A stretch of 64,000 nt of DNA from Arthrobacter sp. TPD3018 (GCA_003075315.1 QDFQ01000002.1:86821-150820); one strand, 5' to 3'. Shown: positions 45,088 through 54,304, numbered from the stretch's first letter. Notes: generated by a model not told the origin, from the letters alone. Made by a program: numbers and translations.

Positions 45088-46010
45088 GCCGTCACCTCTT
45101 CATTCCATGCAGGGGCGGCCGTCCGGATGGCGGTCCGCATAGTTGCCGATCGTGCGCGCGGGTTGCGCGCGAGTTCCGCCTCGCCGGCACGGATGCCGCG
45201 GCCGACGCGCTCGAAGCTGGGCGCCCGCGTCGCCCCCGCCTGCGGCAAATGCCGCGAACCGCCGGGCGTGTTGCCGGAGCGTTCGCGCAGGAAGCGCTTG
45301 ACCATGCGATCCTCCAGGCTGTGGAACGTCACCACCGCCAGCCGCCCGCCGGGCTTGAGCAGCCGCTCGGCGGCGGCGAGGCCGTCGGCCAGCTCGCCCA
45401 ACTCCCGGTTCACATGGATACGGATCGCCTGGAAGGTCCGCGTCGCCGGATCCTTCTTGTCGTGCGGCCGGTGGCCCAGCGCCTTGCGCACCACCGCGGC
45501 CAGTTCGCCCGTGCGGGTCAGGGGCCGCGCCGCGACGATCGCGCGCGCGACCCGGCGCGACTTGGGCTCGTCGCCATAATGGTACAGCACGTCGGCGATG
45601 GCGTCCTCGTCGGCGGTGTTCAGGAAGTCCGCCGCGCTGGGGCCATCCTGCGCCATCCGCATGTCGAGCGGGCCGTCGGATTGGAACGAAAAGCCGCGCT
45701 CCGCCTGATCGAGCTGCATCGACGACACGCCGATATCCATCGTCAGGCCATCGACGGGCGCATCGATCGCCGCTTCCATCGCGGAAAAGTCGCTGTGGAC
45801 CAGCGTCAGCCCCTCGATACCGGCCGCCCGCCCGTCCCGAATCGCGTCGGGATCGCGATCGAAGGCGATGACGGTGGCGCCGGTCTGCAGAATCGCCCGC
45901 GTGTAGCCGCCCGCGCCGAAGGTGGCATCGACCATCACCTCGCCCGGGGCGGGGGCGAGTGCGGCGACCACTTCGTCGAGCAGCACGGGGATGTGGGGCG
46001 CGTCAGTCAA
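45084..46010 (-). CDS. rsmH: 16S rRNA (cytosine1402-N4)-methyltransferase
   Basis: 308 residues from a TTG at 46010. [13 protein letters not shown] at the start, [15 protein letters not shown] (SAM site), and [18 protein letters not shown] near residue 235 are diagnostic. It methylates C1402 of 16S rRNA in the decoding centre. TTG is preferred because family members begin a few residues before HIPVLL and GGGGGTG lies just upstream; it overlaps the mraZ stop by 8 bp. A longer frame into mraZ does not look like RsmH. Confidence 0.93.
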   Translation of the reverse strand: MTDAPHIPVLLDEVVAALAPAPGEVMVDATFGAGGYTRAILQTGATVIAFDRDPDAIRDGRAAGIEGLTLVHSDFSAMEAAIDAPVDGLTMDIGVSSMQLDQAERGFSFQSDGPLDMRMAQDGPSAADFLNTADEDAIADVLYHYGDEPKSRRVARAIVAARPLTRTGELAAVVRKALGHRPHDKKDPATRTFQAIRIHVNRELGELADGLAAAERLLKPGGRLAVVTFHSLEDRMVKRFLRERSGNTPGGSRHLPQAGATRAPSFERVGRGIRAGEAELARNPRARSATMRTAIRTAAPAWNEEVTA

Positions 46011-46506
46011 GCGACACCCCCTTGTCCTGGCAGTAATAGCGACAGGCGGCGACCATCTGCGGCGCGATGCCCGGCGTCGAGAGCAGGGTCTTGGGGTCCC
46101 AGATTTCGATATAGTCGAGCGTGCCCCAGAAGAAGGCGTGCGCGCCGATATTGGCGTAGAAGCGCGGAAAGCCGGGCATGATGAACCGGCCGGAGCCATC
46201 GAAGGGCACCGCCTCGCCGTTCGCGCCGCCGCGCTTGATATTGTGGTCGATCTTGCCGTCCGCGCCGCGCGACAGGGCGACGCGCTCGTTCAATTCGCGC
46301 TTCAGCTCGGCGATATAGGCGGGATCATAGGCGATCAGGCAGGGCTGATCCTCGTGCGCGGCGACGATGACGGTGCCGCCGTCCTTGCCGTCAGCGCGCG
46401 GGGCATTGGCGGCCAGCGTGTGGCGGAGCGCATTGGGGATGGCGACGCGACCCTTGTCATCGACAAGAGCGAGTCCACTTCCCTGATAGTCGCCCCTTTC
46501 CAACAC
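46003..46506 (-). CDS. mraZ: Transcriptional regulator MraZ
   Basis: 167 residues with two AbrB-like swapped-hairpin domains; [13 protein letters not shown] (about 16-28) and [13 protein letters not shown] (about 102-114) are the paired motifs. It forms rings and binds short GGG repeats at its own promoter to repress the dcw cluster. Start is GTG, giving [10 protein letters not shown]. The expected operator is visible upstream at 46639-46673. Confidence 0.93.
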   Translation of the reverse strand: MLERGDYQGSGLALVDDKGRVAIPNALRHTLAANAPRADGKDGGTVIVAAHEDQPCLIAYDPAYIAELKRELNERVALSRGADGKIDHNIKRGGANGEAVPFDGSGRFIMPGFPRFYANIGAHAFFWGTLDYIEIWDPKTLLSTPGIAPQMVAACRYYCQDKGVSLD

Positions 46507-46638
46507 GCCCGTCTCGCACCCTGACGCGCACGGCTCATCGTCTGGAAAGTCGGATTTTCACCGCCTCCCATGCATTTGCGCCCAAACGCAAACGATGATG
46601 CCTGCCCCGTTGTTAACTGTCGCTACCAACAGCCAACC

Positions 46639-46673
46639 GGGGATGCAACGGGATTTTTGGGGATGAGCGGGGA
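46639..46673. promoter_or_regulatory. Probable MraZ operator: four GGGA direct repeats at 10-bp period
   Basis: GGGA occurs at 46640, 46650, 46660 and 46670, exactly ten bases apart (three are GGGAT, the last GGGAA). MraZ of E. coli binds TGGG-type direct repeats with five-base spacers, that is, the same period. Position about 135 bp before mraZ suits autoregulation. I could not place the -35 and -10 boxes with confidence in the 301-bp gap 46507-46807. Confidence 0.65.
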
Positions 46674-46807
46674 AAAGCCCCCAGAAGGCGGCTAACCGGG
46701 CGGGAAACACCCCCATGGTGGCATGGATGCCACAGGCGCTAACCACGCGTGCGGGCGCGCGATTCCGCCGGCGCGGGACGCCGTCCCCGGTTTTCCCCTA
46801 AAAAGGA

Positions 46808-47086
46808 TCATCGTGCGGCTTGTGCGTTGCCGGTGGCCGGCGCGACGCCGAGTTCGGCCAGCGGTTCGCCCGAGGCATCGGCCGCCGCCGCGGCGCCCGC
46901 ATTGGTCATGGCGATGTTCGCGACGACGTCGGCCTGGGCGGATCCGGCGGTGGCGATCGGCTTTTCGCGCGTCGCCGACCCCAGAATCGCGGTGGCGATC
47001 GCGATGAGCATGACGACGGCGACAAGGCCGATCACGCCGACCTTGATCCGTTGCATCGTCTGGTGAGTGTCTCGCACGGCTCTCAT
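46808..47086 (-). CDS. Small membrane protein upstream of mraZ
   Basis: 92 residues. A membrane helix at about 15-37 (VGVIGLVAVVMLIAIATAIL) after a short basic N-terminus, then an alanine-rich polar tail. No domain recognised. It could start at an inner ATG (MQRIKVG), 11 residues later. Same strand as dcw but 300 bp away, so likely a separate unit. Confidence 0.55.
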   Translation of the reverse strand: MRAVRDTHQTMQRIKVGVIGLVAVVMLIAIATAILGSATREKPIATAGSAQADVVANIAMTNAGAAAAADASGEPLAELGVAPATGNAQAAR

Positions 47087-47168
47087 CTTGTCGCGCGGCT
47101 GTACCGCTTTGTCGGGCCCTTGTCGATTGGGCGGCGAGTCGGGGGCGACAGACAGCCCCCCACCCCAC

Positions 47169-47264
47169 CGTCATCCCCGCGCAGGCGGAAATCCGGACGC
47201 GCTGACGTCACGGCTCTATCGCCAGCGATAGCGGTTATGGATTCCCGCCTGTGCGGGAATGACG
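47169..47264. repeat. Palindromic repeat element, family C
   Basis: 96 bp with CGTCATCCCCGCGCAGGCGG and CCGCCTGTGCGGGAATGACG ends. Relative of 31928. It ends 20 bp from the cysK stop. Confidence 0.8.
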
Positions 47265-47284
47265 AAGAGGGGGAAACTCCCTTC

Positions 47285-48253
47285 TCAACCCAGCCCCTTC
47301 TCCGCCCGCCATGCCGGGTCGTGCAGCGTCGAGAGATAGCGGAAGCCCGTGTCGCACAGGATCGTCGCGATCCGCTTGCCCGGCCCCAGTTGCTCCGCCA
47401 GCCGCACCGCGCCTGCGACGTTAATGCCAGACGACAAGCCCAGGCACAGCCCCTCCTCGTCGAGCAGGCGGCGAACCCAGTGATAGCCCTCCTGGTCGGA
47501 GATGCGGAACTGCGTGTCGATCGGCGCGCCCTCCAGATTGGCGGTGATCCGCCCCTGCCCGATCCCTTCGGCGACCGACGATCCCTCGCTGCGCAACTCG
47601 CCGTGCGCGTAATAGTCGTATAGCGCCGCGCCGTGCGGGTCGCTCAGCGCGATGCAGACGCGCTCGTCCTTCGCCTTCAGCCCCAGGCCGACGCCCGCGA
47701 TCGTACCGCCGGTGCCCGCTGCGCAGGTGAAGCCGTCGATCCGCCCGTCCATCTGCTGCCAGATCTCCTCCGCCGTGCCGACGATATGCGCGCGGCGGTT
47801 TGCGACATTGTCGAACTGGTTCGCCCAGATCGCATTGTCGCGTTCCTCGGCGATGCGGCGGCTGGTGTGGACGAAGTGGCAGGGGCTGGAATAGGGCGCC
47901 GCCGGCACCAGCACCAGCTCGGCGCCCAGCGCGCGCAGCGTGTCCATCTTCTCGCGGCTCTGCGTCTCGGGCATCACGATGATCGTGCGATAGCCCTTGG
48001 CATTGGCGACCAGCGCCAGCCCGATGCCGGTATTGCCCGCCGTGCCTTCGACGATCGTGCCGCCGGGGTGCAGCACGCCGCGCGCCTCCGCATCCTCGAC
48101 GATGCCCAGCGCCGCGCGATCCTTCACGCTGGCGCCCGGATTGGCGAATTCGCATTTGCCGAAGATGTCGCAGCCGCTCGCCTCGCTCGGCCCCTTCAGC
48201 CGGACGAGGGGCGTGTTGCCGATCAGGGCAAGCGTGTCTGGGGTCGTATGCAT
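47285..48253 (-). CDS. cysK: Cysteine synthase A
   Basis: 322 residues from ATG at 48253. PLP lysine in NPGASVKDRAAL (about residue 43), EGTAGNTGIGLALVANAKGY, and AAGTGGTIAGVGLGLK (phosphate loop) identify an O-acetylserine sulfhydrylase-type enzyme. It makes cysteine from O-acetylserine and sulfide in the cytoplasm. Members of the same fold include cystathionine beta-synthase, but no CBS domains follow. A frame of 20 codons upstream is unlikely to be translated. Confidence 0.9.
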   Translation of the reverse strand: MHTTPDTLALIGNTPLVRLKGPSEASGCDIFGKCEFANPGASVKDRAALGIVEDAEARGVLHPGGTIVEGTAGNTGIGLALVANAKGYRTIIVMPETQSREKMDTLRALGAELVLVPAAPYSSPCHFVHTSRRIAEERDNAIWANQFDNVANRRAHIVGTAEEIWQQMDGRIDGFTCAAGTGGTIAGVGLGLKAKDERVCIALSDPHGAALYDYYAHGELRSEGSSVAEGIGQGRITANLEGAPIDTQFRISDQEGYHWVRRLLDEEGLCLGLSSGINVAGAVRLAEQLGPGKRIATILCDTGFRYLSTLHDPAWRAEKGLG

Positions 48254-48394
48254 GCCCGCTAGATGGCGCGTGGCCGGGCCTGCGACAAGCAAAGCTGCAC
48301 TTGGGAAGCGCAAAGCCGCACGATCAACCGAACGACCAAATCCGACGGATCGCCTTGACGCTCCCCCTTCGCATGCGCAAAGCGTGCCCTCGCT

Positions 48395-48781
48395 ATGAAG
48401 AGCCTCCCCCTGTTCGCCGCCACCGCCGCGCTCCTCGCGCTGGCCGCCTGCAACTCCAAGCCCGCGCAGCCGGACGTGCTGGATTCGAATCCGGATCCGA
48501 TGGCCAACCAGCTCGCCAACCGCGCGCCGGTGGAACTGCCGCCCGCGATCAAGGCGGAAAAGACCTTCCGCTGCAAGGACAACAGCCTGCTGTACGTGAC
48601 GCTGTTCGACGGCGACAAGCTCGCCCTCGTCAAGACGTCGCAGACCGGCACGCCGGCCCGCCTGACCGCCGAAAAGGCCGGTGAACCGCTGACCGCCGAG
48701 GGCGGCTGGAAGCTGACCGGCAATGCGTCGAACATCACCGTGTCGCAGCCGGGCAAGGCCTCGCAGACCTGCAAGTCGTAA
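48395..48781 (+). CDS. Lipoprotein resembling the lysozyme inhibitor MliC
   Basis: 128 residues. Signal peptide with lipobox LAAC puts the lipidated cysteine at residue 19. The last 75 residues (FRCKDNSLLYVTLFDGDKLA, ending in a Cys that could pair with the first) follow the MliC beta-barrel pattern: an early C, a GD..a.v turn, and a C-terminal C. MliC proteins protect against c-type lysozyme. The resemblance is moderate. A strong terminator follows. Confidence 0.6.
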   Translation: MKSLPLFAATAALLALAACNSKPAQPDVLDSNPDPMANQLANRAPVELPPAIKAEKTFRCKDNSLLYVTLFDGDKLALVKTSQTGTPARLTAEKAGEPLTAEGGWKLTGNASNITVSQPGKASQTCKS

Positions 48782-48804
48782 CCCACGACTGACCGACTTT
48801 CCAC

Positions 48805-48838
48805 AAGGGCCGGCGGAGCGATCCGCCGGCCCTTTTCT
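48805..48838 (+). terminator. Intrinsic terminator after the MliC-like gene
   Basis: Perfect 13-bp stem (48805-48817 with 48822-48834), GCGA tetraloop, then TTCTT. Confidence 0.9.
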
Positions 48839-48874
48839 TATGCGCGGCGTAAGGCCGCCCTTCCCACATTGCTA

Positions 48875-48891
48875 TTGCGAACGATCCGCAA
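48875..48891 (+). promoter_or_regulatory. Fur-box-like inverted repeat upstream of the receptor gene
   Basis: TTGCGAACGATCCGCAA: five-base inverted ends around a GAACGAT centre, 58 bp before the start codon. It resembles GCGAATGATTC-type Fur sites often found before siderophore receptors, but several bases differ. Confidence 0.35.
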
Positions 48892-48949
48892 CTTCATTAG
48901 CTGACCGTCGAAACCGGGGCCATCCCGGCCGATCTCAGGAATTTGCTGC

Positions 48950-51049
48950 GTGACCTTTGCACCCGACCGGCGCGTCGCCGTGTCCGTTCTTGCCATCGCC
49001 TTCGGGCTTGCGGCGCCGGCGGTGGCGCAGACCACCGACAGCGACACGCCCTCGCCCGAGGGCAACGCCGACATCGTCGTCACCGCGCGGTCGGCCAGCG
49101 CCAGCATCATCGGCAGCCACACGCCGCTGCTCCGCTATCCGCAATCGGTGCGCGTGCTGGACGAAGACGACCTGACGCCGCTCAACGCCACGCGACTGCA
49201 GGATGCGCTGGATTATGCGGGCGGCGTCACCCGCCAGAACGATTTCGGCGGCCTGTGGGACAAATATGCGATCCGCGGCTTTGCGGGCGACGAGAACACC
49301 GGCCCGGATATCCTGATCAACCGCTTCGGCAGCAACCTGGGCTATAATCCGCCGGTCGACAGCGCGACAATCGAACGCGTCGAAGTCATGAAGGGCGCGA
49401 GCGCCGCTTTGTCCGGCCGCGGCGAGCCGGGCGGATCGATCAACATCGTCACCAAGGCGCCGCTCGATCACGCGCATGCGGCCGCCAGCGCGATGGTCGG
49501 CAGCTGGGACCAGCGTCGCGTGACGGGCGACGTCGGCGGCCCGATCGCCGATGGCCTGTCCGTCCGCCTGATCGGCGTTGCGGAAGACCATGACAGCTTC
49601 CGCGACCATGTCGGCGGATCGCGCCGCCTGATCGCGCCCTCGATCGCCTGGACGCCTGCACCGGGGCTGCGCCTGTTCTATCAGGCCGAATATATGCGCA
49701 ACCGGTCGGTGCTCGATCGCGGCGTGGTCGGCATCGCCGGCAACGCCCGCGCGATGGATCGCACCACCTTCCTCGGCGAGCCGGCGGACGGCCGCATCAC
49801 GCAGCGTATCCTATGGCAACAGGCAAGCCTGTTCGCCGATCTGGGATCGGGCATCGGCCTGGAGCTGGGCGGCAGCCAGCGCGACGGGTCGCTGCGCGGC
49901 TTCGGCACGATGGTCGATTTCGGCGCACGCGGTGTGCAGAGCGACGGGCGCACCGCCGGCCGCGACCGCCGCTATCATGACTTTGCATGGAACGATCTGT
50001 CGTTGCGCGCCGAAGTGACCGGGCGGCTTCGCCTGCTAGGGCTGGAGCACGATCTGCGCATCGGCGTCGATCGCGTGCGGCATGCGCTCGACTTCCGGCT
50101 CGATCGCGCACGCGGCACGACGACGCGACCGATCCTGCTCATCGATCTGTTCGCCCCCGTCTACGGCCAACCGCTGCCGACCCCGCCCGCCTCGCTCAGC
50201 CGCACCGCGTCGTTTCGCAGCGAGAGCCTCTATGCGCAGGACGTGATCCGCCGCGGCCCCCTGACGCTGCTGCTCGGCGCGCGGTGGAACAGCTTTCGCG
50301 AAGACGTCTTCAACCGGCTGACCGTCCGCGAACTCGACACGCGCGATGCCGGCGTCACGCCGCGCGCGGCCGTGTCGTGGCAAGTCCGAGAGGGCGTATC
50401 GCTCTACGCCAGCCGGGGCGATTCGCTGCGGCTCAATCCGTCCGATGGCACGGCGACCTTCGATGCCGAACGCAGCCATTCGACCGAGGCGGGGGTCAAG
50501 GTCAGCCTGTTCCAGCGCCGCCTGACCGGTACCGCCGCCGTGTTCGACATGGAAAAGCGCAACGTCCTCAATCCCAATTCGGTCGATCCGTTCGTCAAGA
50601 GCCAGATCGGCCGCCAGCGGTCGCGTGGCGCGGAGGCGGAACTCACCTATGTCCGCCCCGACGATCTCTACGTCACCGCTGCCTATACCTATGTCGACGC
50701 GACGATCCGCAACGACCAGGACCGCACGCTGATCGGCAAGCCGCTGTCGAACGTGCCGCGCCATGCGGGCAGCCTGTTCGCGCTGAAAACGGTCGGCCGC
50801 CTGGGCATAGGCGGCGGGATCACTTACGTCGGCACGCGCGCCGGCGATCCGTTCGGCACCAGCTATCGCCTGCCCGCCTATACGATCGCGCGCGCGACGC
50901 TGAGCTATGCCGTCACGCCGCGGCTCAGCGTGCGGGCGGACGTCGATAACCTGTTCGACACCTATTATATCGCCAGTTCGTACGCGACCGTGTGGACCGT
51001 CCCCGGAGCGCCGCGAAACCTGCGCGTGACGCTGGCGAACCGGTTTTAG
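48950..51049 (+). CDS. TonB-dependent siderophore receptor
   Basis: 699 residues, GTG start. Signal peptide to about residue 27 (PAVAQ), TonB box region near 42 (ADIVVTA), plug domain to about 170 (YPQSVRVLDEDDLTPLNATR; VEVMKGASAALSGRGEPGGS is the classic plug motif), then the 22-strand barrel, ending in F. It should import ferric siderophores over the outer membrane using TonB/ExbBD energy. The GE.GG motif places it near the FhuA/FpvA group. No siderophore biosynthesis genes are near, so it probably takes up foreign siderophores. Confidence 0.9.
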   Translation: MTFAPDRRVAVSVLAIAFGLAAPAVAQTTDSDTPSPEGNADIVVTARSASASIIGSHTPLLRYPQSVRVLDEDDLTPLNATRLQDALDYAGGVTRQNDFGGLWDKYAIRGFAGDENTGPDILINRFGSNLGYNPPVDSATIERVEVMKGASAALSGRGEPGGSINIVTKAPLDHAHAAASAMVGSWDQRRVTGDVGGPIADGLSVRLIGVAEDHDSFRDHVGGSRRLIAPSIAWTPAPGLRLFYQAEYMRNRSVLDRGVVGIAGNARAMDRTTFLGEPADGRITQRILWQQASLFADLGSGIGLELGGSQRDGSLRGFGTMVDFGARGVQSDGRTAGRDRRYHDFAWNDLSLRAEVTGRLRLLGLEHDLRIGVDRVRHALDFRLDRARGTTTRPILLIDLFAPVYGQPLPTPPASLSRTASFRSESLYAQDVIRRGPLTLLLGARWNSFREDVFNRLTVRELDTRDAGVTPRAAVSWQVREGVSLYASRGDSLRLNPSDGTATFDAERSHSTEAGVKVSLFQRRLTGTAAVFDMEKRNVLNPNSVDPFVKSQIGRQRSRGAEAELTYVRPDDLYVTAAYTYVDATIRNDQDRTLIGKPLSNVPRHAGSLFALKTVGRLGIGGGITYVGTRAGDPFGTSYRLPAYTIARATLSYAVTPRLSVRADVDNLFDTYYIASSYATVWTVPGAPRNLRVTLANRF

Positions 51050-51071
51050 GGTCGATGCGCAACCGGACCGG

Positions 51072-52070
51072 TCACAGCATCCCGATGTCGCGCAGCCACT
51101 GCTTTAGCGCCCCCGGCCATTCGCGCGTCACCGGGTCGGCGGACGGGCGCAGGCCGAAGGCGTGGCCGCCCCTGGCATACAGGCGCATGTCGACCGGCAC
51201 GCCCGCGTCGCTCAGCGCCAGGGCATAGGCCATCGGCTGGCGGATCGGGTCGGTGGAATCGTTCATCGCGTGGAGGATGAAGGTCGGCGGCGCCTTTGGG
51301 CTGATCGTCACCCACGGCCGCAATTCCAGGCTGTTGCGGCCCTTGCTGTCATCGAGCATCCGCGCGGTATAGGCGATCACCGCGAAGTCCGGGCGCGGCG
51401 ATTGACGATCGGCGGCATCGGCGATGGGATAGGTCCGCGCCTCGGTATTGCTCATCGCCGCGGCCAGATAGGCGCCGGCCGAAAAGCCGATGACGCCGAT
51501 GCGATGCGGATCGATGCCATAGCTGGCAGCGCGCTGGCGCAGCAGCCCCATCGCGCGCTGCGCATCCTCCAGCCCCAACAGCACCTTGGGTCGCTGCTGC
51601 TGCCCGTTCACCACTGGCCACGCTTGCGGCACCCGGTATTTCAGCACCGCGCAGGTGATCCCCTGCCGCACCGCCCAGTCGCAGATTTCCGTGCCCTCCA
51701 GGTCCATCGCCACGACGGTAAAGCCGCCGCCCGGCAGCACCAGCATAGCCGTGCCCGTGTTGTGCCCCTGCGGCCGGAACACCGTCATCGTCGGCCGCGT
51801 GATCGATCCCGCCCAATGCCACATCCGCCCGCCGACGATCGCGGACCCGTTGCCGGTTACCTCCGGTGCATCGCCGCTGTCCGGCTTGGCGTGCGGGACG
51901 GCGGCAGCCCACAACGGCTCCTGCCGCCCACCCGCCGGCGCCTGCCACACGCCGGGCCGCGAAACGATCGGCACGGTCCTGCGCGCCGGCCCGGATGCCC
52001 GCCCAGCCGTCGACGACGCAACGGACGCAGCAAGCAGGATCGCAGACCCTAGGACGGCACGGCGCAGCAT
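51072..52070 (-). CDS. Secreted alpha/beta-hydrolase, acetylxylan-esterase-like
   Basis: 332 residues from ATG at 52070 with GGAG upstream. Signal peptide (about 25 residues). LPGGGF is the oxyanion region, GVIGFSAGAYLAAAMS the nucleophile elbow (Ser), MNDSTDP the acid (Asp), and GGHAFGLR the His. This is the BD-FAE/acetylxylan esterase-type fold, which removes acetyl or feruloyl groups from plant polysaccharides. Precise substrate not known. It converges on the receptor gene with 22 bp between. Confidence 0.82.
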   Translation of the reverse strand: MLRRAVLGSAILLAASVASSTAGRASGPARRTVPIVSRPGVWQAPAGGRQEPLWAAAVPHAKPDSGDAPEVTGNGSAIVGGRMWHWAGSITRPTMTVFRPQGHNTGTAMLVLPGGGFTVVAMDLEGTEICDWAVRQGITCAVLKYRVPQAWPVVNGQQQRPKVLLGLEDAQRAMGLLRQRAASYGIDPHRIGVIGFSAGAYLAAAMSNTEARTYPIADAADRQSPRPDFAVIAYTARMLDDSKGRNSLELRPWVTISPKAPPTFILHAMNDSTDPIRQPMAYALALSDAGVPVDMRLYARGGHAFGLRPSADPVTREWPGALKQWLRDIGML

Positions 52071-52255
52071 ATCGAACTCCCGATCCGGATGGTGACGCAG
52101 CGCATCGCCAGCCGATGCCGCCGCGCCTTGCCTCAGGCCTGTATCGGGCGGCATCGTGCCCGAAAAAGCACCTTTGCTCGGGCCAGCCCCCAGCTTTCCT
52201 CATGGTGCGCATGGCGCATTGCCCGATCGGGTCCATAACGGTACGATCCCGCCCC

Positions 52256-52966
52256 ATGGCAACGATCGCGATTTACAGTTCGAAGGGCGGCGTCGGCAAA
52301 ACCACGCTGGCCGTCAACCTGGCCTATTGCGCCGCCACCCTGTCGAAGCGCCGCACCGCCTTGTGGGACCTCGACCCGCAGACGGCGAGCAGCTGGGTGC
52401 TGGGCCGCGATCCCGCCGGCGATCAGGCGCGCGCGTTGTTCACCAAGGACACCAAGGTCGCGCGCCACGCCCGCCCGACCGACATCGCGCAGCTCGACCT
52501 GATCCCCGCCGACGCGTCGCTGCGCGACCTCGACGTATTGCTGCACGATCTCGGCAAGAAGCGGCGGCTCGACAAGCTCGTCGCCGACCTTGGCAGTTAC
52601 GACCACGTCCTGCTCGACTGTCCGCCGGGGCTCACCGAAACCAGCGAACAGGTGATCCGTGCCGCAGACCTGATCGTCATGCCGATCATCCCCTCCGCCC
52701 TCGCGCAGCGCGCCGCAGAAGAAGTGGTGCGCCATCTCGGCGGCAAGGTGCCGGTGCTGCCCGTCCATATGATGGTCGACCGCCGCCGCCGCCTGCACGC
52801 CGCCGCGCTCGCCGCGCAGCCCGACTGGCCGGCGATCCCGATGGCGAGCGCGGTCGAGGCGATGGCGGATCACCGCGCGCCCGTCGCCACCTATGCGCCG
52901 CGCAGCGCCGCGGCGACCGCCTTCGCCAGCCTGTGGCGGGCGATCGAAAAGCGGGTGGCGCGCTGA
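52256..52966 (+). CDS. Orphan ParA-family ATPase
   Basis: 236 residues. Deviant Walker A SSKGGVGKTTLAVNLA at the start, LWDLDPQ (A'), and HVLLDCPPG (Walker B) define a ParA/MinD ATPase. No parB or centromere-like repeats are adjacent, so it may position a protein cargo instead of DNA. It lacks an N-terminal HTH domain, so self-regulation is unlikely. It precedes aat on the same strand by about 110 bp. Confidence 0.85.
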   Translation: MATIAIYSSKGGVGKTTLAVNLAYCAATLSKRRTALWDLDPQTASSWVLGRDPAGDQARALFTKDTKVARHARPTDIAQLDLIPADASLRDLDVLLHDLGKKRRLDKLVADLGSYDHVLLDCPPGLTETSEQVIRAADLIVMPIIPSALAQRAAEEVVRHLGGKVPVLPVHMMVDRRRRLHAAALAAQPDWPAIPMASAVEAMADHRAPVATYAPRSAAATAFASLWRAIEKRVAR

Positions 52967-53078
52967 TCGTAAGCGGGGCGCGGACACGGCGAGTCTAAAC
53001 GCACCCACCGCTGGTGCTGGTCCGATCCGGGCCGCGCCACCTTGCCATACCCCCTCGCCACCGCCACCTTGACCGGCG

Positions 53079-53822
53079 ATGGAGACGCTCGACCCGAAAC
53101 TCGTGCTCGGCGCCTATGCGATGGGCGTCTTCCCGATGGCGGATCACCGCGACGCCGACAGCGTCTATTGGGTCGAACCGCGGACCCGCGCGATCCTGCC
53201 GATCGACGGCTTCCACCTCTCCGCGTCGCTGCGCAAGACGATCGCGCGCGGCCGCTTTCGCGTCACCACCGACACCGCCTTCGAACGAATGATCCAGCTG
53301 TGCGCCGAAACCGCCGACGACCGCCCCGAAACCTGGATCAACAGTGGCATCGAACAGGTGTTCGTGACGCTGCACCGCATGGGCTATGCGCATTCGATCG
53401 AATGCTGGGACGGCGACGATCTGGTCGGTGGCCTGTACGGCCTGGCGCTGGGCCGGGCCTTCTTCGGCGAATCGATGGTCAGCCGCCGGACCGATGCATC
53501 GAAGGTGGCGCTCGCCTGGCTCGTCGCGCGACTGAAGGCCGGCGGTTTCACCTTGCTCGACTGCCAGTTCCAGACGCCCCACCTCGCCTCATTGGGCGCG
53601 GTGGAGATCGACCGGAGCGATTATTGCGCGTTGCTGGCCGGCGCACTCGACGGGGCGACCGGCTCGTCGGCGGGCGCGGCATCGTCCCCCCCGTTTGCAT
53701 CGGCGTCCGCCTCGCCCGATTTCTTCGCACTCGAGCGTGCCGCGCCTCCAGTCGCCGCCGACACCGTGTCGGGGCCGGTTTCCGGCCAGGACATCGTGCA
53801 GCTCTTGGTCCACACGTCATAG
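53079..53822 (+). CDS. aat: Leucyl/phenylalanyl-tRNA--protein transferase
   Basis: 247 residues. AYAMGVFPMAD, FFGESMVSR and LLDCQFQTPHLASLGAVEI are the Aat signatures; they end near residue 177, after which homologues usually stop within about 20 residues. Here the frame continues to residue 247 through a serine- and alanine-rich tail that is antisense to the DUF2155 gene for about 202 bp. It tags proteins with N-terminal basic residues for ClpS/ClpAP degradation (N-end rule). The ribosome binding site is weak. Confidence 0.92.
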   Translation: METLDPKLVLGAYAMGVFPMADHRDADSVYWVEPRTRAILPIDGFHLSASLRKTIARGRFRVTTDTAFERMIQLCAETADDRPETWINSGIEQVFVTLHRMGYAHSIECWDGDDLVGGLYGLALGRAFFGESMVSRRTDASKVALAWLVARLKAGGFTLLDCQFQTPHLASLGAVEIDRSDYCALLAGALDGATGSSAGAASSPPFASASASPDFFALERAAPPVAADTVSGPVSGQDIVQLLVHTS

Positions 53823-54304
53823 ACGGGGTGCTGGACGACGTTGAGCGCCGGCCGTTCCTTGAACAGCCAGCCGGAAAAGGCGCGGCGCCAGTGCCGGTCG
53901 GTGCCGCGCACGTCGAGCTGGACGAAGGCGCCGGTCAGCTGATCCTGCTCCCAGGACGCGGTCTTTTCGCAGGCGCGCAGGCGCACGATCGCATCGCCGA
54001 CGCGCACCGCCTGCCCCGGCTTCAAAGTCAGGTCGCGGCTGACGCCGTTGCGCTTGTTGAGCAGCCCAACGACGGCGACCCGTTCGGCCATCGGCGTGCC
54101 CCCGGTCGGCAGCGTCGTGTCGGAGGCGGCGATCGTCTCGATCCCGTCGCCCTTGGCGGGATCGGCGGGCAGATCCTGCGTCGCGACCGTGCGGTTCGCC
54201 GGACCGTTACTGCCATGCCAGGCGCGATAGCCGAAGACGCTGGCCACTATAACCGTGACCAGCAGGACGCCGGCGGCCAGCCAGCGGCCGATCCGTGGGC
54301 TCAC
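53621..54304 (-). CDS. DUF2155 domain protein
   Basis: 227 residues from a GTG at 54304 (GTGA overlap with the NDUFA12 stop). A membrane helix near residues 6-25 (WLAAGVLLVTVIVASVFGY), then the DUF2155 core: LLNKRNGVSRDLTLKPGQAV, RLRACEKTASWEQDQLTGAF and FSGWLFKERPALNVVQHPVY. The two cysteines (CEKT, SCTM) may form a disulfide outside the cytoplasm. The C-terminal 50 residues are low-complexity and overlap aat. Function not known; it is usually found between aat and the NDUFA12 gene, as here. Confidence 0.85.
   Translation of the reverse strand: MSPRIGRWLAAGVLLVTVIVASVFGYRAWHGSNGPANRTVATQDLPADPAKGDGIETIAASDTTLPTGGTPMAERVAVVGLLNKRNGVSRDLTLKPGQAVRVGDAIVRLRACEKTASWEQDQLTGAFVQLDVRGTDRHWRRAFSGWLFKERPALNVVQHPVYDVWTKSCTMSWPETGPDTVSAATGGAARSSAKKSGEADADANGGDDAAPADEPVAPSSAPASNAQ

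Noticed and set aside
45084..46199. RsmH with a long N-terminal extension
   Set aside because: The extra part is mraZ read out of frame; RsmH homology begins at the TTG at 46010.
46566..46584. Two CCCA motifs (TGGG on the minus strand) as MraZ boxes
   Set aside because: Spaced 14 bp, not the 10-bp period; the GGGA set at 46639-46673 fits far better.
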